From Rhizophlyctis rosea (lineage: Eukaryota; Chytridiomycota; Chytridiomycetes; Rhizophlyctidales; Rhizophlyctidaceae), in NCBI GenBank assembly GCA_027596075.1, contig JADGJC010000127.1, positions 1-64,000 of the forward strand: a stretch of 64,000 bases of DNA, in the 5' to 3' direction. The notes below the pieces were generated by a model. It was not told the origin of the DNA, did not search any database, and saw only the letters and a program-made list of their open reading frames with translations. Below are positions 23,011 to 33,734 of this stretch, one piece after another. Made by a program: the position numbers and the translations under genes. Position 1 is the first letter of the stretch. Every line of letters starts with the position of its first letter.

Positions 23011-25821
23011 TTATACAAACCAACTGGAACTACCTTCCCCACCACCCGTCATATTCCCAGAACTTCTTCCCTCCATAACAGCAAATGGATTCGTGTTGTT
23101 TCTGATGGACGAACCCCCACCACTACAAGCCTCCACCGCAAAAGGGTTGTTATGATTCCCCCTCGTCACAGCTCTAGGCGGTCGTGTAGCTTCTTCATTC
23201 TCTTGGCTGATGGTTGGCACGGACTTTATGTCAACCTCTTCCCATCCACCTTCACCTCCCAAGCCCTTTTTGTCTTTCTCCTTCTCATCCCCACGATACA
23301 TCATCCCATACGTCCCCGGCTCATAGGGAGGTAAGTCGCCCTCAACCCCACTTTCCCACCCTTCCTCCTCCCACTTCTCCTTTTCCTTCCCGACCTTCTC
23401 CGCACCACTCCCCTGCGGCCTAGGAGGCAGCGCCGGCGGTCTGGTGGTCGAAGCAACCAAAACACCATCTGGTCTCGCGATACGCACATCCCGCATCTCA
23501 TCCAGTTCATCGAGGACACCTCGAACCCGCACCGCACACTCCCGATCATCCCACCTCTCGAGATTCTCCTGCGTCTCCGCCTTTCGTTTCTTGCTCGCGA
23601 TATGACGCCATGCGTAGACGCACCCCCAAAGCGTGAGGAGGAGGAAGGCGATGACGAGACCGGGGATGTACCACCATTGTTTTATGATTTGTGTGACGGG
23701 TTGGGAGGAGGAGGGTGTTGCTTGACAGTAAGATGCTGTAGAATTCCACGCCGTTCCCGTTGGGCAGGTTTGGGTGCACGTTCCGCCCTCCACATGGGCG
23801 GAGGCGTCAGAGCAGGAGAGACATTGTGATGGACCGGCGCCGGAACAAGACGCACAAGACGCATCACACGCCGTACATGTCCCATTCGTTGAAGGATAAA
23901 ATCCCTTCCGACACGCGACGAAACATGTGGTGCCGTCCAGGACGTGGAAGGGGTTTGCGCATTTCGTGCATTGGGTGTAGGATGGGCCGGTGCAGTCCGC
24001 GCAGTCGGGGAAGCAGGGGGTGCAGGTTGTGGCGTTTTTGTAGGTTCCTGATGGGCAGGTTGGGGATGTGGTGGTGGAGGTGCAGGTTCCGTTGATGGCG
24101 AGTTGGGTTGGGGAGGTGCAGGTTTTGCATTGGGTGCCGGAAGGGCCGGTGCAGGTTGAGCAGGTTGGGTCGCAGGCTGGAGTGTGGAGAGGAGGTCAGT
24201 TTCTTGGAAGTTTAGCATTGCGAGGTCTAAAGTAATTACCTGTACATGTTCCATTCGCAGCTTTGTAAGTTCTATCGGGACAGGTCTTCACGCATTTGCC
24301 GGAAGAGGTTAAGTAAAGTCCCGACACACAACCGTGACAAACAAGGTTCTGCCTCATCAATTCGGACGTCGGTTCAGGTGTGAACGACGCATATACACAA
24401 CTAGTACAACCGGATGGGCAAGCTGCAAAAGTATGAATGTTAGGCCACTCTGGTTCAACAACGATCGGTAGACAAGTATACTCACAATCACAAGACCCCT
24501 TGTAAATGTCATACACTCGTGCAATCCTCGTCCAGGTATCATCCAAAATACTGGTTTCGCACATCCCCAATTGAGCAACCGAATGACAATACTGTTCCAG
24601 CGGCTTCAGCACGCCCCAACTCGCGCAGCTGGTACAGCGACCATTGTCGAGACATGTGCTGCATTCGCCTCCGCATGCTAGTGATGAAAAACAATATAAG
24701 TTTGGGGATCAGGCTGGGACACGACAAATGACATAATGAAGGAAAAACTCACGTTTGCACCCCGTTCCGTCGTTGAAATCGTTTACTAAACAACCTTGAG
24801 ATGCGGGGGTCGGGGCGATGCAGGCTTTGCCGTCGGGTCCGGGGGAAGTACCTGGGACGCATTGGAGGCATCTGCCGGTTCCGTCTTCGCATTTTGCGCA
24901 TCCTGGCCAGCATGCTGTTTGCGATCAGAGACGAGGGCGTCAGCACAAGAGGGATGTATCAAACAACAAGCGGAACAATACTTACAAGCACAATCATTCC
25001 CCAACTTATACCACCGATCCTTACAAGCGGAACATTGACCGTCGGGGATAGTGGTGTTGGTGACAAAGCCGGGAGTACAAGTACACGATCCGTCGGAGTT
25101 ACAGATCCCTCGACCGTTGCATTTACATTCCGTGCAGTTTGCACCCCAGAATCCGCTATCGCATGTATCGCACGCTGGGAAGTTTGCGCGACCGGGAGCA
25201 CATTGGCAAGTGCCTGTGCCTCGGATACCGTCGTCGCAGGTTTGGTTTTGGGAGGTGCAGTGGGATGAGCATGCTGTGTGAGGAAGTGTGAGTCAGTTTT
25301 TATTAATTGGGTGAGGAAATTGATGTAACAACTTACGCAAACAACTAGGTCCAAAAAACCCAGGCAAACACTCATCACATCTCGATCCACCAAACCCCGG
25401 CTGACACAAACACACATTGTTCTCCCCGCAAACGCCTTTAGAGCTGCAGATTGGGTTGCAGGATGTTCGCTCGACCAACACGCTGGATACTCCGCCCCGA
25501 ACATCATCTGTCACTGAAGACAAGCTGTCGTAAAACGCGACCGTGACTTTTCCTGTTGCGTTCCGACTTTGGTAGCCGAGCATGCGGGTGTTGCTTGGGA
25601 CTGTGAGGGACTCGAAACTTGAGGAAGGTATGTCGAAGGGGGCGAAGTTGGTTGGGTGGATGAGGGTGCCGTCATAGTGGGCGGTGTTGTATAGGGTTGC
25701 CAGTTGGGCTGGTATTTTGGGTAAGAAGGTTGCAACATGTTGATGTAAAATTACTGTACATACCTTTGACCACCGGGGCCGCTGCCGCCAGGACGCATAT
25801 GAAGAATGACTTGAGGTCCAT
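23011..25821 (-). CDS. Cys-rich/EGF-like type I membrane protein
   Basis: Not assignable to a named gene. The start ATG (25821-25819) opens a signal peptide (MDLKSFFICVLAAAAPVV). The extracellular part begins with a unique domain, then an EGF/laminin-like module (CSSKGVCGENNVCLCQPGF, then CDECLPGFFGPSC) and many furin-like and growth-factor-receptor-type Cys repeats (for example CVKTCPDRTYKAANGTC). A single membrane segment follows (WWYIPGLVIAFLLLTLWGCV), then a basic stop-transfer KKRKAE and a tail of about 190 residues. The tail has an LPPY motif, the type bound by WW-domain ubiquitin ligases, and two NPF motifs, which bind EH-domain endocytic adaptors. Around six introns. A cell-surface or vacuolar sorting-type receptor is the natural guess, but function is unknown. 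Confidence 0.78.
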
Positions 25822-27668
25822 GATGGATTGAAGATTGACGGACCGAAACGGCGAGATGACTATTCAACGTGGGACTTGACTGAAGGGGGGGGATTGGGGC
25901 GACCCGTCTTTTGAGACAGTTGCACTTTTGATCGCCTGGCATGGTTTTGATGGAGGTGGATAATATGTGTGTTGAGAATATGCTGTGCTTAATACGAAAA
26001 TAGTGAAATTGCGTAAAACGGCCGCCAAAGGATTGTGCGGTCGCTTGTGAAAGAGCTCAGGGTCTTTGTTCACCTGTGCGGCCTGTCAAGCCACCTTTGT
26101 TCAGACTGCTGTGCCACATAGAAACATTGGAATGTCCGTGTTTCCGGACGGGGGGGCTGTGCAAATTAATTGATCGGTGAGTTGATTCATGAAGGGGTTG
26201 ACCTCCGCCAGACTGCATGTGCCGATGATGCGCAAGCACATGTTCGCGAAGTTGCCCGAAGGGACGTATACCAGGCCACGTTCTGACTTCATAATAGTTC
26301 ACATCCAGGGCATTTTGGGTGGGCACCATCGAAACTGCGAAAACCAGAGGTTTAGCGATGACCTGGCTATTTGTGACTTCTGAAATCGTGCAAGATGTGT
26401 AGCTTGTGTTGACCAGTTGGTGGGCCTGCAAAACCGACAAAAGTTTGCTGTTTCCCAAGCCAACCACTTGCGTTTTGCCTGGGCTTTGCCCAGTTCTCCG
26501 GAGTTTTCCCTCATGGAAATGCATTCGCCGAACAGGATGAGTTCCATTTTCCCGCGGAGGAATATTCGCATGTCGTACAATGGAACTATTGTACGACATT
26601 TGATTGCTGATTATGTGTTGTGGCGCCATGGGCGCAGATGTGTGGCCCAGAAATTTGCTGGCCTCCGGGCTGGCTGGGGCACGCCCAGATGAAGACATCG
26701 AGCCGAATTGGAGCGCGTTGCAGGGTGCTAGAAAATTGGGCCAGCAGGGACAACTTCTTTTTGACAATTGACAATTGATCACTATCAGCCTCGCCCTGTC
26801 TCGCCAGCGCAACACGATGTTCAAAGGTCATCCTGTATATGAATGTAGAATGGCTGCAACGCCGGAGACCGTCCGTCCTTCATGGGTGTTCTTCATCCCC
26901 CACCTCATGTCATTCATTTCAAGTGTTCATTGGTGTAGACCACCATAGATACACGCCACCCCCCATCATCACAACCAACCCCCGTCAATCCCCTTAATCA
27001 TCCAGCACCCCCGACACCCCCATTCTCATACTCCCTGTCAACCGACCCGTCCATCTTGTTCTGTGACCATGGTGTCCGTCCTTCACCACTCGGTATGTGA
27101 TGACTCTATGTCAATGGCTCCACTTGAATGAACACTGTGCCACACACAAGTGGGAGATTGTCGACGCAGGCAATTTCTCACCATACATATGACCTCGTAC
27201 TTTACATCTATATAGCGACAGAAGGATAAAGACGACTTCGGCGACTGCAATTGTGAGAAAAGTTTGACTTGTTTCCTGGGCTTCTGTCGATGGTAAGTGT
27301 GAGTGAGTGGCCGATGAGGCAGTGTCAATTAGATTCGTTGCCATACCGGTATCCATACTGGTGCTGAGTAAACAATCCCATCGGACACCCTGCAATGCTC
27401 TACGAGTCGATCTGGATGGCAAAGTTCTGCATCACTGACAATCTCCTCATGACTCCGGTTCTTGTCACCACAGTACACGCACTAGTAGATACTCACTACC
27501 ACGCATCAACTCGGAACACTCAAAATATACCAAGGGTTCACATAGGCATAGAGGTTTGTTTTCTCCCTATTTCAATCATTTTGATACCGGCGATCTGGCC
27601 TCGTCGTCATATTGTATGCCACTTTCTCACGCCTTGATCAAATGCCTCACATCGCTCCAATCGCAGCC
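25822..27668. other. Intergenic region, 1.8 kb
   Basis: A minus-strand frame at 26057-26824 is open for 255 codons, but adjacent frames are equally open and no motif is recognisable, so it is not called as a gene. A perfect 11-bp inverted repeat lies at 26571-26598. The 26830-27668 stretch shows nothing beyond promoter-like pyrimidine tracts. Confidence 0.4.
26571..26598. repeat. Perfect 11-bp inverted repeat
   Basis: TGTCGTACAAT (26571-26581), 6-nt loop GGAACT, then ATTGTACGACA (26588-26598). No poly-T follows, so a terminator role is unsupported. Confidence 0.7.
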
Positions 27669-28890
27669 ATGTATTCAGATAAAACCTTCAACACCTTCCA
27701 TCGCATCAAACTCTCCCTCCGCCAAATCCCTGCCCGCAACCGCCTCATACAAATCATCCTCATCCTCGCATCAATCCAATGCCTCTTCTGGCTCCTAAAC
27801 CCATCCGCCTCTTCCTCCCAAACGTTATCCGACACCACAACATTCCAACGTATCCGTAAGAACATCGCCCCGCAAATCGCCCTTCATGGAGGACGACAAC
27901 AGCAGAAACTCGCTCTAGTGAGCGTGCTGACCGTTCCTGAGAAGTTCGAAAGAAGGTCGCTGATTCGCTCCACGTACCTGCAAGCGAAACCGGCGGAGAT
28001 TGACTTTTACTTTGTGTTTTGTCGTGTGAAGAATCCGACGTATCGGACGTTGGTGACGCTTGAGAGTCGGATGTATGGTGATATCATTGAGATGGATTGT
28101 GAGGAGAACATGGATGGTGAGTGCGGAATGCGTGGACGCGAATTGCGGGGTGGACTCTTGCCTTTTGGGCATGCGTGGGAAACTCCTTTGAATGTTATAA
28201 TGAGCCCATAGTCGTGTGTTTGATCAACAAATGACAACCGCAAGAGCTCAGGCTGACAGCCCTCTCCTCCCAGCCGGAAAAACCTGGTCCTACTTCAACC
28301 ACATCGCTTCCAAAATCGGCAACCACTCCCCAGAAACCTACGACCCAACCACAACTCCCTCCACACCAGGCCCCTACAAATTCATCATGAAAACCGACGA
28401 CGACGTCTACCTCCACCTCCCCAACCTCGCCCGCCGTCTCTCCTCCCTCCCACCCCTCGGAACCTACTTCGGCCGGCGCGTCCCCGACCGCTTCTTCTTC
28501 GCCGGCATGGGCTACGTCCTCTCCTGGGACCTCGCCCTCTACTGCGGTCTAGACCCACAACCCGCCGCGCACAAAATCGGGCAGGAAGACGCGTTGCTGG
28601 CGAGTTGGTTACGGAACGCGAATAGGATTAAGAATTATGTGAGTGAGGATTTTGAGATTTATGACGATCCGCATGCGAAGAAGGGGTGGAGTCATGAGTA
28701 TACGGAGGGGACGATATTGATTCATCGGTTGAAGGATGAGGGGTTGTTTTTGAATGCTGCGAGGCACTTTTTGGGTGTGGGTGCGGGGAAGGGGGATGTT
28801 GGGGTTGCGGGGAGGGGGATGTTGGATTTGGATGGGATTGGGGATAAGATGGGGAAGGAGGAGGGGAAGGAGGAGATGAGGATGGCGTGA
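27669..28890 (+). CDS. GT31 family beta-1,3-galactosyltransferase-like
   Basis: Golgi glycosyltransferase of the GT31 type. Two exons (27669-28116 and 28274-28890) join in phase at GATG|gtgagt...ctcccag|CC, giving 354 residues. The protein has a short cytoplasmic tail, a signal anchor (IIQILIL-ASIQCLFWLL region), the family N-terminal block (LALVSVLTVPEKFERRSLIRS, FVFC), then NMDAGKTWSYFNH, the metal-binding DDD in MKTDDDVYLHLPNL, and the late acidic motif GQEDALLASWL. All are in the GT31 order. I preferred the ATG at 27669 (G at -3); in-frame ATGs at 27642 and 27612 would lengthen the cytoplasmic tail. Acceptor sugar and linkage cannot be told from the sequence. Confidence 0.85.
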
Positions 28891-29369
28891 TGGACGGTTT
28901 TCGCTGTGTAGTAGTCCGGACAGGAAGTATGGACACCCTTTGATAGGTTGTTCGCCTTCGCTGGAGGACGTTTTCTAACGGATTTGATACCCCCTGCCTT
29001 ATTCGTATTTATGTACCTGTATATACCTTTTCGCGTAGTACGCTATGTAGTATCCCAGTACGCTACAACATTTATATATTTGAACGATTGATCGTATCAC
29101 TTTGGTTGAAGCTGGCCTGAATGTCTTGAGTTAATCAAACCAGATGTCCGAGACGGGCACCAGATAGGCTCTCATTCGCGACATTTGGTAAGGCAAAAAC
29201 CCCTCCAAGTCACACAACCAGGGAATCGCGAATCTTCCCAACGAACAGCAAGAGTATGATGATTTGCAAGATCCATTGTTTGTTCAAGAGTATGACCAAA
29301 ATTCCACATATACCCACCCACCCACTCGCCACCCCACTTCCACAGCCCCTATACACCCCGACCCACCAC
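28891..29369. other. Intergenic, convergent 3' ends
   Basis: Spacer between the galactosyltransferase and the convergent gene at 29370. No feature recognised. Confidence 0.4.
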
Positions 29370-31566
29370 CTACCCCTCCCCAATCAAAAAGCCTTTCAAA
29401 ATTCCCAAATTCTCAACAACCACTTCCCCTCCTGGCGTAATATACACAAACTCCCCACTCCTGAAGAACATGTTGCGCTTCGTAGCATCCACATCTGACA
29501 GCGGTTGATCCGTTTCAAAATTGTATATAATCAGTTTTTGCAGGTAGAAAGAGTTGGGACCCAAGAGCATGGCAGATGCAACTGCAGGGCGATGACGTTC
29601 TTGCAGGACGTCGTGGCGGAACCGGAGGAGGAGGTAGAGGTTTACCAGTGTCTATAGGAGTACTCCCCGTAAATGCAACGGAAACTTCAAAGGTGGAGAA
29701 AGAAAGGGAAAAGATGAATTTGCTTCCTTTGACTAATTTCCCCACCTGATCAAACACATCCTCCACTTTCCCATCCGTGATGCAAACAACAATCCTATAT
29801 GCCGGCAAGGGTCCATCTTCTGAGCTCAGTTGCATCAAAGGGATGGCAGTCCACGCAAAGCCTCTCCGCCTGGGTTGTCGGTGTTGTGCGACGGTCCCGG
29901 TTGCAGGTGCAGTCCAAGATTGCTCGTACATTGGGGGAAGGGGGATACTATAGGGTGATATGGCTGCATCCGGGGGAAATAAGTCGACGGGATCTACACA
30001 AGTTTTGTCTCGGAAACTCACCTTTCGACTCAGCCAAAGCTCCATCAACCTGCGACCGTTGTTGAGGCACATCGGTCGATGGCGGTACTGCTATTTATAT
30101 AATCAGCAGACCCGGTGACCTATGGGCAATACAAAAACTGAAAGGTCTGCTTTTCCCTCCATCGCCTAAAGCACAACCAACAAACCGAAATCTGATAACA
30201 CCTCCCATCCCGAACAATGCCCATGAACCCCAAAGTGATATCTCAACATCTGCCAAATCATTGAATGGAGTAACGATCTTGTCAAGATACCGCCGACGCA
30301 CCGATGCTTCCTTCCTGCTGGTTGTGAGGGGAACTTCCCGTTGCTCTAAAGGGTAATTGAATATGTAAAATTGCCCGACTACTCTTTCATGGCAAAGTTT
30401 ATTGATTGGAGTACCAGTGAAGATTTTGTGGTATAAATGTTGGACGTGCACAATATCTCTGCAATTGGAAGATCTGCCCAAACAGCGTCGTCCGCCACGC
30501 CTGAAGCTTGCCAGAGCTGTGCGGCCACCAGCAATACTTGAAGCGGCATACTTCGCGCCCGATATTGGAAGTGGTTGATACTTGCAATATGTTGATTGGC
30601 GTCCCTACAAATTGGGACTGGCAATCGAACAACCTGAGGTGGAAGAAAAACAGGAAAGGAGAAAGGTTGAATAAGAAGAACCAGCCTTTGGTAGCTCTGG
30701 ACAAGGAAAGACCATATCTAGATGCTTTTGCTAACCGGGATGGTAACGCCCAATTGTTCCAACTCAAAATTTTGCACTATGATGTCTCGACCAACTTGAT
30801 TGAGAATGCGAGGAGCCAGGAGGTGTGTATCTTGAAAAGAGCCTTGAGTAGCCCTTCTTATCAATAGCCGCTGCTTGCTTTCATCCGTTACTAACGTCCA
30901 TCCAAGCCGAAGGAGGTCGGGACTTATAATCGGAGATACTCTAATGTCGTTCACAATCACACTGACGCTGCTCACCATCATACTCCACACCATCCGAAGA
31001 GAGCACATCAAACGCTACCAACAACCCCTCTTCCGTCTGAAGTGCGGCCTTTTCCTCCTCGTTCAAGTCAGAAAGACGCATCCAGGAGTGGCGATGCGCC
31101 TTGTACATGTCATTGACATAAGTTTGAGGAATGCCGGCAGCTTGTGAAACTCTGAGAAGTATGTCCATCAGTGTGTTGATTTCAGACGTATAGACGGGGA
31201 GGTAAACGGAGTTGTTCGGGTTGTGGCGGGTGAAGGTTTGGATCAGTCCATCGTTGGTGGCGGGTGAACTGGCAGTCATGGCGACAAATGTTGACGACAC
31301 TTGAGTTGCGGGGTTAAGAGGTGTTGTAGGGCTTGAGAGTTGAGGAGTGCCAGGCTTGGGCTTACTTCTCGGGCTAGCTCAAGAGATCAGGCTGTGCCCA
31401 TTGAATTGCGGATGTTGAGGTTACGTACCGATGGGGTTGTCGTTTGCAGGTTTTCAAGCACATCTCGCATCTGTGCCACCTGCCCATCCGCAGCAACAGT
31501 GCCCCCACGCGACATTTCGTGCTCCACCTCCACAGGGCGCTGACTGTTTGTTTTGATTTTGGGCAT
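29370..31566 (-). CDS. Hypothetical multi-exon protein
   Basis: I do not recognise this gene. The likely start is the ATG at 31566, with exon 1 (31566-31429; MPKIKTNSQRPVEVEHEM) joining exon 2 from 31360 in frame (TTTPS then PKPGTPQLSSPTTP). Exon 2 continues with IQTFTRHNPNNSVYLPVYTS and VSQAAGIPQTYVNDMYKAH. Further coding blocks follow: VGRDIIVQNFELEQLGV (about 30770), LPVPICRDANQHIASINHFQ (about 30590), DKIVTPFNDLADVEISLWG (about 30230) and a C-terminal block (LYLLLRFRHDVLQERHRPAV to LKGFLIGEG, stop at 29370). It looks soluble, with a Ser/Pro/Thr-rich N-terminus. Middle exon junctions could not be resolved, so only the ends and blocks are reliable. Confidence 0.55.
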
Positions 31567-32073
31567 GTCGGTGCACACCCATATCATGTCACAAGAAAAG
31601 AACCCATAAAGTCTCCCACTGTTTATAGATATTGAAGGTGAATCGAATTGGGAGGCAATTCCGATGACATGGCACAGCGCTTTGGCGTCAGCAACAAAGT
31701 TACAAGGTTTCGCGGGTCATTCAGGGTCCCCCTTCCTTGATGATCACAATGATCTCATCAAAAACACCACAGTTCCACGCACCAGAACTCCCCAGTAACC
31801 AATAACCACCCCATCACTCCAATCATGATAATTGTGATGACAAAGCTTCGGATAGAACGTCTCCTCGATATGCTTTATACTTGCAGTCACGATGCGGTAT
31901 GAGGATACCTTGCCCTGATTTTGCGTCATTCTTCAGATATTTGATTCAAATTGTTGATGATTGAGGTTGTAGGACCAAAGCTCTGTACCCCGCTACCCAT
32001 AGGTTTTCCATGGTAGGTTAGTACAGGAAATGCTTGAGGTTCCAAGTCAACCAATCACTGACCCTTCTGCCAC
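31567..32073. other. Intergenic between divergent genes
   Basis: Short spacer. A 61-codon minus-strand frame (31744-31929) has some coding flavour (HIEETFYPKLCHHNYHDW) but no partner exon or motif; left uncalled. Confidence 0.35.
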
Positions 32074-33128
32074 ATGTTGCAAATTGTATCAGCCTACCTA
32101 TTGACAACCGCACACCTCGTCGTGACCGCGGTCTACCAAATTTTGGTGAGAAGTCACTGCATATTTCCTTCTGCTTCCACGCCCCAAAATGCAATCCGCA
32201 CCCAATAGCTGTATTTTGATTCCATTTGCAGATGTTCTACTACGCAGGCAATTACAAGAACGTCGATGTAGCTTCCCAATTCGCTACCTTAATTGCCCCA
32301 GCCATGGTAAATCACGGGTTCATGCGACTCCTTCCGTTCGTCATTATACATCTGATGTCGACAAAACAAACGATTGCCCCCGACAGGTAGCTTCAGTCAT
32401 CTCAGCCTGCGTGGTGGAAATCATCCTCAGTTTCGCATTCATTTATAAGATCTGCAAAGGTCTTTCGATGACCAAGAGGGATATGATCAAGCTTGCCAAG
32501 TAAGGGGTCCTTACCAATTACCACTGCTATGTTTTGATGATTTGAATTTGCTTATTCCCATATTTTTTGCCCCGCCTCCGTTTAGAAACCCAATGATGTC
32601 ACGACTGCTGGTAGGATACATGTTGGCAATCGGGTATGCGATAGCCATGAGGAGTGGAAAGGCGCAGGAGTGGTGAGTATGTGAGCTTTATGAAGGCGTA
32701 GTCTTTGAGGAGAAACTCGGGCGATTTGGGTTTTTTTATGGTTAACTTCACTTACGCATACGTATCTCATGCGGATTTGTTACTACTAACAGATGTGCTA
32801 TGGGCATCATGGGCACTCCACACATTCGCCAGGTTCTCTTTCGAAGAGGTATGACGGAAAGGCAGACTCATATCGGGATTCATGAAGTCCATAATCCGAC
32901 CAATCCCGTCTTTATTCTCAGGTTGGGCACATCGTGGAGGAATACACCTCTAAACTGCGAACCCTCGCACCACCAGTCACGGCCACCACGGTTGATACAA
33001 AACCGGAATCGATGAAGCTGAGCACAAGGAAAAGAAGTTCCATCGACAAATCTGCCGGATCGCTGGTGGACAATGGTGGGGTGCGACCGTCGCAAACCTT
33101 CCAAGGAACGAGATCTTGCGACCCGTGA
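32074..33128 (+). CDS. Hypothetical multi-pass membrane protein
   Basis: Unrecognised membrane protein. Exons 32074-32145, 32232-32306, 32387-32499 and 32586-32672 join in phase: MLQIVSAYLLTTAHLVVTAV, VASQFATLIAPAM, VASVISACVVEIILSFAFIY, then MMSRLLVGYMLAIGYAIAM. The last exon (32922-33128) encodes VGHIVEEYTSKL and a Ser/Lys/Arg-rich soluble tail. The exon in between is ambiguous. A perfect branch-point sequence TACTAAC (32782-32790) makes AG at 32831-32832 the natural acceptor and a 16-bp exon 32833-32848. However, the segment it removes also reads like a helix (DVLWASWALHTFARF). At least three membrane segments; it could be the C-terminal part of a 7-TM-like protein whose first exons I missed. 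Confidence 0.6.
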
Positions 33129-33734
33129 GGGTCGACGATGTCCACACCTGGCAAAGCGGTGCTGGTGATTGAATGGAAAGCCAGGACCTGGAGGTGGGGG
33201 ATAGAGGCGGATTGAATTGACTGTATATAAGAAACCCATTTAAGCACATGTGAACATGGGGCCAGTTTGGGGCCGATGCCATCAAAGAAGTTGAAGAATC
33301 GAGGGAGGACGTGTACCAGTCAACGGCAAAAAAGTAGCATATAACTCTGATGAGATTGGGTTCGAACAAACGCAAACCAACATGCAGTTCATTTTGTGAT
33401 CAATTGCCAATGAGATGTCGCTTGCGCTTGAAAATCGAACCTCGCCAAACCTCTGTGCCTCTTGTCGCTTTATTGCGAACATGAAATCAATGATGGTCGT
33501 CAAATGCAGCATAAAATGCACTGTTATTATGCATAGGTGATTGTATCCAACGCGATAATTTTGCACTCCATTCCCCCATAAGCACACATATCCAAGCATC
33601 AGAACATCTACGAAGCATCTGGCAACTTGCACTTCGGATATATTTTGCATCATCCAAAGTTATAAAATCTGTGTACAATATGTTACACACGCCTCTGTAC
33701 AGGCAACAAACCATCGTCCAAGTTCTCAGCGAAC
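33129..33734. other. Intergenic, convergent 3' ends
   Basis: Spacer between the membrane protein and RNA14. No feature recognised. Confidence 0.4.

Noticed and set aside
26057..26824. 255-codon minus-strand ORF.
   Set aside because: Adjacent frames are equally open, composition is uninformative and no motif or splice partner is seen.
33335..33375. CTGATGAG near 33342 as a hammerhead core.
   Set aside because: The required GAAA is absent (sequence reads CGAAC) and no stem pairs around it.
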